A DNA stretch of 25,710 bases from a virus. Made by a program: the position numbers and the translations under genes. This document shows positions 14,657 to 22,294 of this stretch, in pieces (position 1 is the first letter of the stretch; each line of letters opens with the position of its first letter). The DNA is taken from positions 1-25,710 of IMG/VR virus record IMGVR_UViG_3300048839_000119; one strand, given 5' to 3'. The notes below the pieces were generated by a model. The model made no database searches. It was not told where the DNA came from and saw nothing but the letters and a program-made list of their open reading frames with translations.

Positions 14657-14931
14657 TGAGTTTGTGCTGGACGGGGGAACTCTGGTATAATTCCCCCGTC
14701 CCGTTCCTCATCTTGAGGAATTTGAGCTATACCAAACCGAATGCATTTCGGCGGACAATATTGAGATAGAAGCAGATATACACGAATGACATCCTTTTGA
14801 GCTTTCTTTTTGATCTTCTGGTCGGGTATTCGACTTAGACATGATGTAGAACTGATGTACAACCTTACGAATGTGTATCTGCGTTTGTTTTTTATTGCCG
14901 ACCGACTTGCTTCACTGAAAGTGGAGAAGTC
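14657..14931. other. 275-bp hairpin-rich spacer without a convincing gene
   Basis: Besides the 14669-14701 stem, the spacer has two small hairpins (CCTCA/TGAGG near 14705-14717 and CCGAA/TTCGG near 14736-14750). It has an 11-bp tandem repeat with one mismatch (TGATGTAGAAC 14842-14852, TGATGTACAAC 14853-14863). A GCAGATATACAC segment (near 14772) can pair, apart from two extra bases, with GTGTATCTGC (about 14874-14883), which is followed by a T-tract. A GGAG Shine-Dalgarno (near 14923) serves the next gene. A 69-codon minus-strand frame is not convincing. Confidence 0.5.
14669..14701 (+). promoter_or_regulatory. 11-bp perfect inverted repeat containing an extended -10
   Basis: GGACGGGGGAA (14669-14679) and TTCCCCCGTCC (14691-14701) are perfect inverted repeats with an 11-nt loop. 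TGGTATAAT (14683-14691) within it is a consensus extended -10. No T-tract follows on either strand. It may be a 3'-end protecting stem for the tube mRNA, an operator-promoter, or both. Confidence 0.45.
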
Positions 14932-16152
14932 ATGTTAAGTCTAAAAGCCCTAGAGAACGCTCTAGTCAAAGTAGAAAAAGTCCGAGAGCACGAGATTACC
15001 TTCGAGGCTGGGGATACCCAGATTACCTTACGAGCGCCGTTACCGGATGAGGAAAAAGAAATCCTTCGGTATGCGGAAGTAGCGATGGAGAACACTGGGG
15101 TGATGTCAGACATGACGGTGATGTCTGACTACCTGGACCGTCAGCGATACAGCACCTTGGGCCACTGTATTGTCAAGATCGGAAATCTTGATCTTCGCAA
15201 CGTGGATTACATCGAGACTGATGACTTTGATGACGAGGGGAACAAAGTCATCTTGTCCAAGCATGACGCCGTGATTCAGTTGATGCGGGCACAATGGTCG
15301 CGCTCGATGATCAGTCAGGTGTTCCTGAAGTTTGCCGAGCTAGCCGAACGGATTGAAACCCGAGCGGAGAAGGCGATCAAGTTTGACCCTTCGGATTTGG
15401 ATGAGGAGATCGGTCGTGTATCCAAGCGACTGGAGGAGTTGAAGGCAGCAAGGGACAAGACCCAAAGCCCCGCTCAAGACCTTGTTCAGAAATCGCAACA
15501 GGCGGCTATCAAGGCCAGTGAACTTCAGGCCAAGGTTCGACATGACGGCGTGGTAACGAAGCCCGTCGTACCAGAGGAAGTCAGTGAACCACCCCCAGAG
15601 CCGGTAGCGCAACGTCGCCCCGTGGTTCCGGTAGCGGCGCCTCCGCCAGTGAAAAAGCCGGTGGACGACCCTTTAGCGAAACCTCTAGTGTTTGATGACG
15701 TGAATGCTAGAGGTGATGATGAGGGGGAAGAAGAAGTCGTGGTAGAGAACCCCAATCGCATCCCAGATCCTTATGAGGGAGACAGTTTCATGGATATGGG
15801 AGACCCTGATGCTGCGATTGAAGCGGAGACCCGTAGACAACAGGTGATTTTCCGTCAAATGCAGGAGCAGAAGGAAGCTCAGGAACGCGCTCGCCAGCAA
15901 GTCAAGCGAGAGCCTCCTCCGCCAGCTACTCCACCCCCTGGTCCGGTCCATGATGTTTCCTCCTTTGGTGGAAAAGACCCCGGCCTTCGAGCGGCTTTGA
16001 ACATTCAGAACCGTGGCGCCAGTGAACCTCCGATTGCCAAGCTCCCCACTCAAGTGTTGGATCGTCGCAGTCAGGACCAACGTGCTTCAGGACCAGTCAT
16101 TGACCAAGTGGGGTCTACCAATCGAAATCCACGCTTCCGTCCTAAAGTCTAA
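14932..16152 (+). CDS. Putative tail assembly chaperone 1, disordered C-terminus
   Basis: This 406-residue protein lies between tube and tape measure, where tail assembly chaperones sit. Residues 1-165 look globular: ITFEAGDTQITLRAPLPDEE then a helix, a conserved-looking GHCIVKIGNLDLRN strand pair, and a long helix with MRAQWSRSMISQVFLKFAEL. Residues about 165-205 are a charged coiled-coil-like helix. Residues about 205-406 are Pro/Glu/Arg-rich and probably disordered, interrupted by a helix rich in Gln/Glu/Arg (about 300-325). Its N-terminal layout parallels the next gene. The stop overlaps the next ATG (TAATG, 16150-16154), so the two are coupled. Chaperone function is inferred from position and architecture. 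A scaffold-like virion protein is the alternative. Confidence 0.6.
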   Translation: MLSLKALENALVKVEKVREHEITFEAGDTQITLRAPLPDEEKEILRYAEVAMENTGVMSDMTVMSDYLDRQRYSTLGHCIVKIGNLDLRNVDYIETDDFDDEGNKVILSKHDAVIQLMRAQWSRSMISQVFLKFAELAERIETRAEKAIKFDPSDLDEEIGRVSKRLEELKAARDKTQSPAQDLVQKSQQAAIKASELQAKVRHDGVVTKPVVPEEVSEPPPEPVAQRRPVVPVAAPPPVKKPVDDPLAKPLVFDDVNARGDDEGEEEVVVENPNRIPDPYEGDSFMDMGDPDAAIEAETRRQQVIFRQMQEQKEAQERARQQVKREPPPPATPPPGPVHDVSSFGGKDPGLRAALNIQNRGASEPPIAKLPTQVLDRRSQDQRASGPVIDQVGSTNRNPRFRPKV

Positions 16153-17378
16153 TGCCACTTCCACAAACCACGTCTGAACAACGCACGGTGATGTACGACG
16201 ACGTTCGTACATTACTCGTGCCTGGGTTTATTTCCCAGTCGGTTGAGATCAACGGTATTTCGTTGGCGATGCGGTCCTTGAACACCTCGGACTTTTTCAT
16301 CCTGAAGCATCGTGTAGGTTTGCAACACAAGGAGAGTTCCTGGAAGTCTTGGTTGATTGCTATGTCGATTTGGATGGTGGATGGGCAGATCGTCATCGGG
16401 AATCAGGAAGCAACCCTTCGTCTTTACGAGATGGCGCAGAAGTTACCAGAAAGCGTTCGAGATGCTTTGAACTCGATCGCCATGACGTTAATTCGTCGTT
16501 TGGACAAGGCGTTGTCGATGACGGAATCCTATCTCTATGAGATTGAGTCGAGATACTTGTGGAAAGGGGAGGGATTACGTGCATTGGACCACAACTGGTT
16601 TGGGTTTTCGAGCGGATCTTCCGCGAACCCGATCCAAAAGCTCTGGGTGTACTACAATACGTTAGAGGATGAGCGTGAGCAGTACAACATCACTTGGACG
16701 ATGGCGAAATTCCAGATCGGCCCGCATGCTCCGAAGAGCGTGGAAAAGCTCAACAACAAGGACAGACAGACGGATGCGGCGCTAACACACAAGAGACAAG
16801 AGATCCAGGACAAAGCCTACTACAAGTACATAGGGGTTCTGAAGGAGGATTCCCAGGTAAGCACGGCATCCGTGGACACAGTGCAAGTCGCGTATTCGGT
16901 GGAGGAATTGCAGCAACAGATGAAAAACTGGGTTGCTGGGATTAAGGACTCTCACGACCTTGTTGTGGATCAGGTGAAGGCGAAGATTCGTCATGAGGTG
17001 GAGACGAATAAGCAGGAAGCTATTCGTCATGCAGAGGAGATTCGTCAGATGTTGGATGAGCAGGGGATTAACGAACCCGCCCTTACGCCTTTGTATGGAG
17101 AGGCGGCGATGGAAATCCTCAACAAGCTCAACAGTCGGTCTGAAAATCCCGGAGCCCGTCGGGTATTTGACAGTGGTGGGCATAACTCGGCTTACGACAA
17201 GTACATCAGAAACAACCCGGATGTTGGGGTGTTGAGAGTCAATGACCAGGGACAAATTGTGAGTGATTCTTCGATAACCCCTGATATGCAGGAGGAGCTA
17301 GTGACTTTGTTGAAGGGCAAACCAGAGGAAAAAGCGGCTCCACTAGATTTTAGTGAGCGACGCCCCCTCTTGAAGTGA
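16152..17378 (+). CDS. Putative tail assembly chaperone 2
   Basis: This 408-residue protein immediately precedes the tape measure gene. Residues about 25-130 follow the same plan as the preceding protein: VEINGISLAMRSLNTSD with a helix, WLIAMSIWMVDGQIVIGN, then long helices (LRLYEMAQKLPESVRDAL...MTLIRRLDKAL). Residues about 170-240 are rich in Trp, Tyr and charged residues (KLWVYYNTLEDEREQYN, then FQIGPHAPKS), and the C-terminal half is mainly charged helix. In phages the pre-tape-measure proteins coat the tape measure until the tube assembles around it. Here the two are separate overlapping genes, and I saw no obvious frameshift site joining them. The role is inferred from context. Confidence 0.6.
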   Translation: MPLPQTTSEQRTVMYDDVRTLLVPGFISQSVEINGISLAMRSLNTSDFFILKHRVGLQHKESSWKSWLIAMSIWMVDGQIVIGNQEATLRLYEMAQKLPESVRDALNSIAMTLIRRLDKALSMTESYLYEIESRYLWKGEGLRALDHNWFGFSSGSSANPIQKLWVYYNTLEDEREQYNITWTMAKFQIGPHAPKSVEKLNNKDRQTDAALTHKRQEIQDKAYYKYIGVLKEDSQVSTASVDTVQVAYSVEELQQQMKNWVAGIKDSHDLVVDQVKAKIRHEVETNKQEAIRHAEEIRQMLDEQGINEPALTPLYGEAAMEILNKLNSRSENPGARRVFDSGGHNSAYDKYIRNNPDVGVLRVNDQGQIVSDSSITPDMQEELVTLLKGKPEEKAAPLDFSERRPLLK

Positions 17379-17387
17379 TTTTCCGTC

Positions 17388-20300
17388 ATGGCACGTAAAC
17401 GTAGATCTAGTATTGCTGACAAAATGTCGAGTCCTCGGGGGATCACACCGAGGGAATCTGCTGAATTGTCAAAAAGTCAGCAAAGGGTCTTTCAGGATGC
17501 CAAGAAACTAAGAGACGAAGCCGCCAGTGCTGCGATTACCTTGGCAAAGGCCCAAGGAAAGGTTGGCAAGGAGTGGAACAAGAAACTCACAGGGCCGCTT
17601 ACACAGGCATTGGGAGACTTGCATCAGGCTCTCCGTGCGGGTGACATCGCTAGGGTAGAGAGTATTCGTCGTGAACTTGAACTTCAGGCGAAGGGAAATC
17701 GTGAGCAGTTGGAGGCTATGAAAAATGCTTACGAGGAGATCTACAAGAAGCAGAAACAATCAGCCTCCCAGATGGTAGATTCCTTCACTGAAGGTGCTGA
17801 TGAGTTCCGTTCGGTTCTTAGCGGAGGTGACTTTGCAAGAGCTTTTGTAGACCAATTAACCAAGGGTGCCGGAAAACTTCAACTATTGGGTCAGGCACGT
17901 CAGGGACGGGCCGCTCAGCTATCCGCGATGGGGGATACAAAGGGCGCGCAAGGGATGGCTCAAATGGGCCAGACGTTGGCCAAGGTAGGAGCCGCCGTAG
18001 CGACATTTGCAGCGGTAGCGGGGGCTGTGGTCCTCCTTGTCAAGCTGTTCATGGACTTGGAGTCCAAGGCCAAGGACATGAACAAGGCGATCCTGGAGTC
18101 AGCTTCCGCATCGGACTTTGGACTTGGGCGTGCGGACGTGTTGGGTGGGAAACTCACAAACACGTTGGAGCAGATTCGTAGTGAAACCACGGCGGTCAAC
18201 GACAACTTTCTTCGGTTCCGACTTAGCGCCAAGGATCAACAGGATACATTGGCTGCGTTGAATCAAGCCGGGTACACGTATGCTCGCATGAAGAAGGACA
18301 TCGACGATGCTCGAAACTCCGTGGAGTCTTTCTCCGATGTAACGGTTCTAGCCGTGACTTACTCCAGAAACCTGGGACTTGGGGTCACAGAGATGGCACA
18401 GGCAATGGGTCAGTACCAAATGGAGACGGGTACTGGAATCGAACAAATCGCGCAACAGTTTTCCGTGATCACCCGAGAAGCGGCGGCAGCGGGAGTGCAG
18501 ACCAAGCGATTCTATCAAGCGGTCTCCGAGGCGAGTTCGGGGATGGCCTTTTATGGAGTTCGTATCGAGGAGACGGCTCGATTGCTATCGACCTTTGACT
18601 CCCTTTTAGGAGAGGCGGTAGGAACAGAGGCGTTCAAGGCTTTGGTTGGACAGTATCAGGACAAGTCCGCTCAAGACGCTCTTCAAGACTTCTTGGTCAA
18701 GGGCCAAGAGTTCACGACGGAGCAGTTCAGTCGAGCCTATGAGCGCCAGTTACAAGTTTTGAGCAGAGACTTTGCAGGGGACTTGGGTGGTCAGAATCTT
18801 GAGGACATTCTCAAGGGAGCCAAGTCTGAAACGGACCTTGTGAAGACGTTAGCGGACATGGGTATTTCCGGGGAGAAGCGTTCGCAGATCTCGAACCTTT
18901 TTGGGTTGAGGCAAGCAGCAACCGGAAACAGAGCGGCTCAGATGGCCTACAAAGGTGCGGCTGGTCCGGGGTTTGACATCGCTATGGCGATGAAGGCGGC
19001 GTTGCCTTTGCAACAGTTTGGGGACAACATTGGTCAGGTGTTTGAAGCGGCGGTTAGCGGACAGAATGAAGCGGCTTTGATCGCTTTGCAGGATTTGAGC
19101 AAACACACCGGGAAATCCTTCGATCAGATTAAGCAGTTGTCTATTGAGTCCCAGGCGACTTTTGAACGCTTGCAAAAGGCACAGTTGGAGGGAGGCGAGA
19201 TCCCTGAAGACCTGAAGAAGCTAGGATTCTTCATTGATGCGGAGACCAAGGAAATCAAGCGTGGTGTTATCAATGCAGAGGGGAATATTGATAAGGTTGG
19301 GGCAACACTCGTGGAGGATGTCTATGACGTTCTAGCAGCTACTCCTACCGAGGGAGAAGCACAACTCCAAGAGGCTCTGACCAAGGACCAACAGATCGCC
19401 GCAGCGATGTCACGAGAGATTACGGGTCTGTCGGACATTATGGAGCAGACGGTTGCTGCTATCTTGAACGAAATCTACGATGTCATCGTAATGATGGCTG
19501 ATTTCATGTTCAAGGATGACAAAGAAAGAATGGCGGAGTTACAGCTTCAAAAGTCTACGAAGGAGCACACAGAAAGAGCACAGGAAGAGTATCAGAAAGT
19601 CACTGAAGAGGTGAAGGCCCTCCAGGCGAAACTTGACGCAGCACCACCGGAACAGAAGGATGCGCTCATAAAAGAACTGGACGAACTGTACAAAAAGCAA
19701 GTGCAGGCTGAAGAAGAAGTCAACCGTAGAAAACAAGCTCAAGAAGGCTCTAAAAATGTCGCCGGTAAGGACATTCTTGAGCAGGGTGCTGGGACGGTTC
19801 TCAAGGATCTTCTAGGGGAAGGCGCGGGAGGTCGTAGATCCAAAGCTCTAGACAGGACGATTCGAGATACCTCCGTTACCGAAGCGCCTTCGGGGTGGTT
19901 GAATGCGGTTGCAAGAACCCTTAGCCCTACAATGGCTATGACTCAAGAAGCTCAGTTTCTTGCAAAGGGCTCCTCGGATATTGCGGCTGAAATTCGTGCG
20001 GGGTTGGTTGAAAGTGGATTAGCTGAGGCCGATATAGAGAGAATCGTTGCGGCGGCGGTGAAGGCCGCCGATGAGGCTGGTGCATCCTCTACCGCTTGGA
20101 CGGCTACGGGTCGATTTGCTCAGCAGAGAGAAGCAGCCATTGTTGCCGCCCAGTTAGAAGCCGGATTGAAAGAACCCTTGTTGAAAATTGCCGAGAACAC
20201 AGAAACTACCAGTGAGTTCTCATGGGCTAATTTAGTTACAGGGATGAGAAAGGCGAACGATGTCATCATCCCAAAGAGTGGGCCACCAATCATCACGGAC

Positions 20301-20453
20301 TCGGCTGACACGATCGTAGCTTCAAAACCCGGTGGTGCAATCGACAGGGCTGGAGGTAGAGGTGGAAGCGTAGTTCTGAACATCAATGGTGGTGATCAGA
20401 AAGAAGTCTATCAAACCGTGCTACGAGCACTAAAGGAGTCTGGTCTTGCCTAA
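17388..20453 (+). CDS. Tape measure protein
   Basis: This 1021-residue, mostly helical protein lies in the canonical place after the chaperone-like genes. Residues 1-125 are basic then coiled-coil-like. A hydrophobic membrane-type segment (about 199-221, VGAAVATFAAVAGAVVLLVK) is followed by DLESKAKDMN, typical of tape measure proteins that insert into the host membrane at injection. A second weakly hydrophobic helix is near 690-705, and a highly charged coiled coil spans about 710-790. The end is Gly-rich with a beta strand. I see no lysozyme or peptidase motif. By the usual 0.15 nm per residue this suggests a tail near 150 nm. The ATG at 17388 lies 10 nt after the previous stop. The end overlaps the next TTG start. 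Confidence 0.85.
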   Translation: MARKRRSSIADKMSSPRGITPRESAELSKSQQRVFQDAKKLRDEAASAAITLAKAQGKVGKEWNKKLTGPLTQALGDLHQALRAGDIARVESIRRELELQAKGNREQLEAMKNAYEEIYKKQKQSASQMVDSFTEGADEFRSVLSGGDFARAFVDQLTKGAGKLQLLGQARQGRAAQLSAMGDTKGAQGMAQMGQTLAKVGAAVATFAAVAGAVVLLVKLFMDLESKAKDMNKAILESASASDFGLGRADVLGGKLTNTLEQIRSETTAVNDNFLRFRLSAKDQQDTLAALNQAGYTYARMKKDIDDARNSVESFSDVTVLAVTYSRNLGLGVTEMAQAMGQYQMETGTGIEQIAQQFSVITREAAAAGVQTKRFYQAVSEASSGMAFYGVRIEETARLLSTFDSLLGEAVGTEAFKALVGQYQDKSAQDALQDFLVKGQEFTTEQFSRAYERQLQVLSRDFAGDLGGQNLEDILKGAKSETDLVKTLADMGISGEKRSQISNLFGLRQAATGNRAAQMAYKGAAGPGFDIAMAMKAALPLQQFGDNIGQVFEAAVSGQNEAALIALQDLSKHTGKSFDQIKQLSIESQATFERLQKAQLEGGEIPEDLKKLGFFIDAETKEIKRGVINAEGNIDKVGATLVEDVYDVLAATPTEGEAQLQEALTKDQQIAAAMSREITGLSDIMEQTVAAILNEIYDVIVMMADFMFKDDKERMAELQLQKSTKEHTERAQEEYQKVTEEVKALQAKLDAAPPEQKDALIKELDELYKKQVQAEEEVNRRKQAQEGSKNVAGKDILEQGAGTVLKDLLGEGAGGRRSKALDRTIRDTSVTEAPSGWLNAVARTLSPTMAMTQEAQFLAKGSSDIAAEIRAGLVESGLAEADIERIVAAAVKAADEAGASSTAWTATGRFAQQREAAIVAAQLEAGLKEPLLKIAENTETTSEFSWANLVTGMRKANDVIIPKSGPPIITDSADTIVASKPGGAIDRAGGRGGSVVLNINGGDQKEVYQTVLRALKESGLA
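20432..20448 (+). promoter_or_regulatory. Strong ribosome binding site for a TTG start
   Basis: AAAGGAG (20432-20438) lies 7 nt before TTG 20446, inside the last codons of the tape measure gene. It supports TTG as the true start of the next gene, which overlaps the tape measure stop. Confidence 0.7.
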
Positions 20454-21096
20454 TTTAAGAGGTGCCTTTGAGTCATGGCGTGATAAAGACTTGGGCCTGG
20501 GGAAAAGGCCCGTGATTTTTGACGTGCTCGCGCCGGATAGAACTACTAGCCTGCTTCCTGACAACTTGAAGTTCGTCCTGTATGTCAACCCCAGGACGAT
20601 GCAGGTTAACCACACGAAGCTCATTGACCGCGCTCGTACTCGTGGTGGGTTCGTCGAGTTTAACTGGGGGGATGCCCCAGAGACAGTCAGCTTTGAGGGG
20701 GCCACAGGAGGGTTTATGCGCCTATACACTGGCGTGGTGGGGAACACCTCTCCACAGGGTAGACGCCAGACCCTTGCGTACCAGAAGTATCTCGATCTCC
20801 TAGCTTTGTTCCATTGGAACGGAGCGGTATTTGACCAGAACGGTCAAATTGCAGCACAGGGGTACTTACAAATGACCTTCGATGAGGGGGTCTATACGGG
20901 ATGGTTCCAGGACAGCCTGACAATCACCGAATCCGCACAAAAACCGTTCATGTTCGACTGGAGCGGGACTTTCGTGGTCGAAACCGAAGTCATGAATCTC
21001 CGCACGGTCAATTTCAACCAGCAAACAGGCTTGGTCACTCCGAATGGTGTGGGCGTACAACCCGGTCAGACGATCATAGGTAACAGTAATGAGTAA
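20446..21096 (+). CDS. Baseplate/tube-end protein, paralogue 1
   Basis: This 216-residue protein starts at TTG with a strong Shine-Dalgarno and overlaps the tape measure stop by 8 nt. Residues about 42-90 read LKFVLYVNPRTMQV...RTRGGFVEFNWG then VSFEGATGGF. Residues about 110-185 have YQKYLDLLALFHWNGAVFD and a beta-rich part ending FDWSGTFVVETE. The next gene repeats this plan (LFVNPEEF, a Gly-rich strand, LMNLYQIFKNNGVIY, FDFSFTVSF), so the two are paralogues. Position between tape measure and hub fits the baseplate collar or LysM-region proteins at the tube tip. I see no LysM motif. The exact family is not recognised. Confidence 0.65.
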   Translation: MPNLRGAFESWRDKDLGLGKRPVIFDVLAPDRTTSLLPDNLKFVLYVNPRTMQVNHTKLIDRARTRGGFVEFNWGDAPETVSFEGATGGFMRLYTGVVGNTSPQGRRQTLAYQKYLDLLALFHWNGAVFDQNGQIAAQGYLQMTFDEGVYTGWFQDSLTITESAQKPFMFDWSGTFVVETEVMNLRTVNFNQQTGLVTPNGVGVQPGQTIIGNSNE

Positions 21097-22294
21097 GACC
21101 TCCGCACAGATATACGGTTCTCTGGGGACCGGACCCACCTTGATTAGTCGATATGAGCCTAATCGAGCGTTGCCTATTGATGGTACGAACCAGTCTCTAC
21201 GGGATCCCGTTACAGGAAGTCCGTTCACTGTCTATCTCGTTCCACCAAGCACGTTAGTCAATGCACTCTCCGGTGGAGGCACCTCACGACCTCGAAGCGT
21301 CTTTGACCCGTTACTTGAGGAAGCCAATCAGATCGCTGTTGCAGGAAACCAAAACCCAATCGGAACCCGTGTCCCTGCTAGTAGCAATGTGGGGATTATT
21401 GACTCCGCCTTGAAGTCGAACAGCAATTGGTCTGCTGTGAAAAGCCGCCAGTCGAACTTCAAGACTAAAAAATTCGTCTCTACTCCGACCGGGCAGCCAA
21501 CTAATCAGAATCTCGTTGCTCAAAACGGCACGAACTTCAACGACCGCACGGCTTATAACTCGAACGCCAATCAGGTTGCTATTGCGGACGTTCAGCAAGC
21601 CTTGTCCGTGCTCTCTCAATTGAGGGCAATTCTTAACACCCCACGACTCACTCTTTTTGTCAACCCAGAGGAGTTCAGTCGAGTATTCACCAAAAAGGTC
21701 TCCTACTCGGAGAGAAACCGTAACGGGTACCTTCTTCAAAGCAGTTTCGATGAACAAGTGACCTTATCCGGTCGAGGAAGAACGGGTAACTTCATTACGG
21801 GTGTTCCCACGGGGGTTAGTGGACCGAATGGACAAAACCCGACTACCTCTGGGGTGCAATATGCCAGCAAGTTAGACTCCGCTGCTTGGCAGAACCTCAT
21901 GAACCTCTACCAGATTTTCAAGAATAACGGGGTGATTTATAACCCCGATGGCTCGGAGGCTCATTTGTGGACTGGGTTAGTGGCGATTGAATACGACCAG
22001 TTTGTGTACTATGGACAGTTTGATTCATTCAACTACAATTATGACGAATCCTCACCAAATGCCATCGCGTTTGATTTTAGTTTCACGGTATCATTCATGA
22101 CGGATGTGGCTGAAAATTCCCCCGTTCTCCCGATGCAGTCCCCTACCCCAAGTCCAAGTGACCCCCGTTACATAGGTCAAAACCCTAGCAATGTTCCTTT
22201 TTCCACCAACACTCGTTCTAATCAAGTCACCACGGGGGCTGCTTCCCAGATCGGGCAGGATGCCACCTTTGATCCTTTTGTGACCAATGAGTAA
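21089..22294 (+). CDS. Baseplate/tube-end protein, paralogue 2 with long N-terminus
   Basis: This 401-residue protein overlaps the previous stop by 8 nt. Residues 1-165 are low-complexity, rich in Asn, Ser, Thr and Gly, and lack a counterpart in the smaller paralogue. Residues about 180-350 carry the shared domain: TLFVNPEEF, a GYLLQSSFDEQVTLSG strand pair with RTGNF, then LMNLYQIFKNNGVIYNPDG and VYYGQFDSFNYNYDE, FDFSFTVSF. The last 50 residues are again Pro/Ser/Asn-rich. It probably forms the ring between the tube end and the hub with its paralogue (inferred from order and similarity). The extended N-terminus may be an arm tying it to other baseplate parts. Confidence 0.65.
   Translation: MSKTSAQIYGSLGTGPTLISRYEPNRALPIDGTNQSLRDPVTGSPFTVYLVPPSTLVNALSGGGTSRPRSVFDPLLEEANQIAVAGNQNPIGTRVPASSNVGIIDSALKSNSNWSAVKSRQSNFKTKKFVSTPTGQPTNQNLVAQNGTNFNDRTAYNSNANQVAIADVQQALSVLSQLRAILNTPRLTLFVNPEEFSRVFTKKVSYSERNRNGYLLQSSFDEQVTLSGRGRTGNFITGVPTGVSGPNGQNPTTSGVQYASKLDSAAWQNLMNLYQIFKNNGVIYNPDGSEAHLWTGLVAIEYDQFVYYGQFDSFNYNYDESSPNAIAFDFSFTVSFMTDVAENSPVLPMQSPTPSPSDPRYIGQNPSNVPFSTNTRSNQVTTGAASQIGQDATFDPFVTNE

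Noticed and set aside
14653-14862. 69-codon minus-strand frame in the spacer
   Set aside because: It has no recognisable domain or convincing ribosome binding site, and overlaps the structured hairpins.
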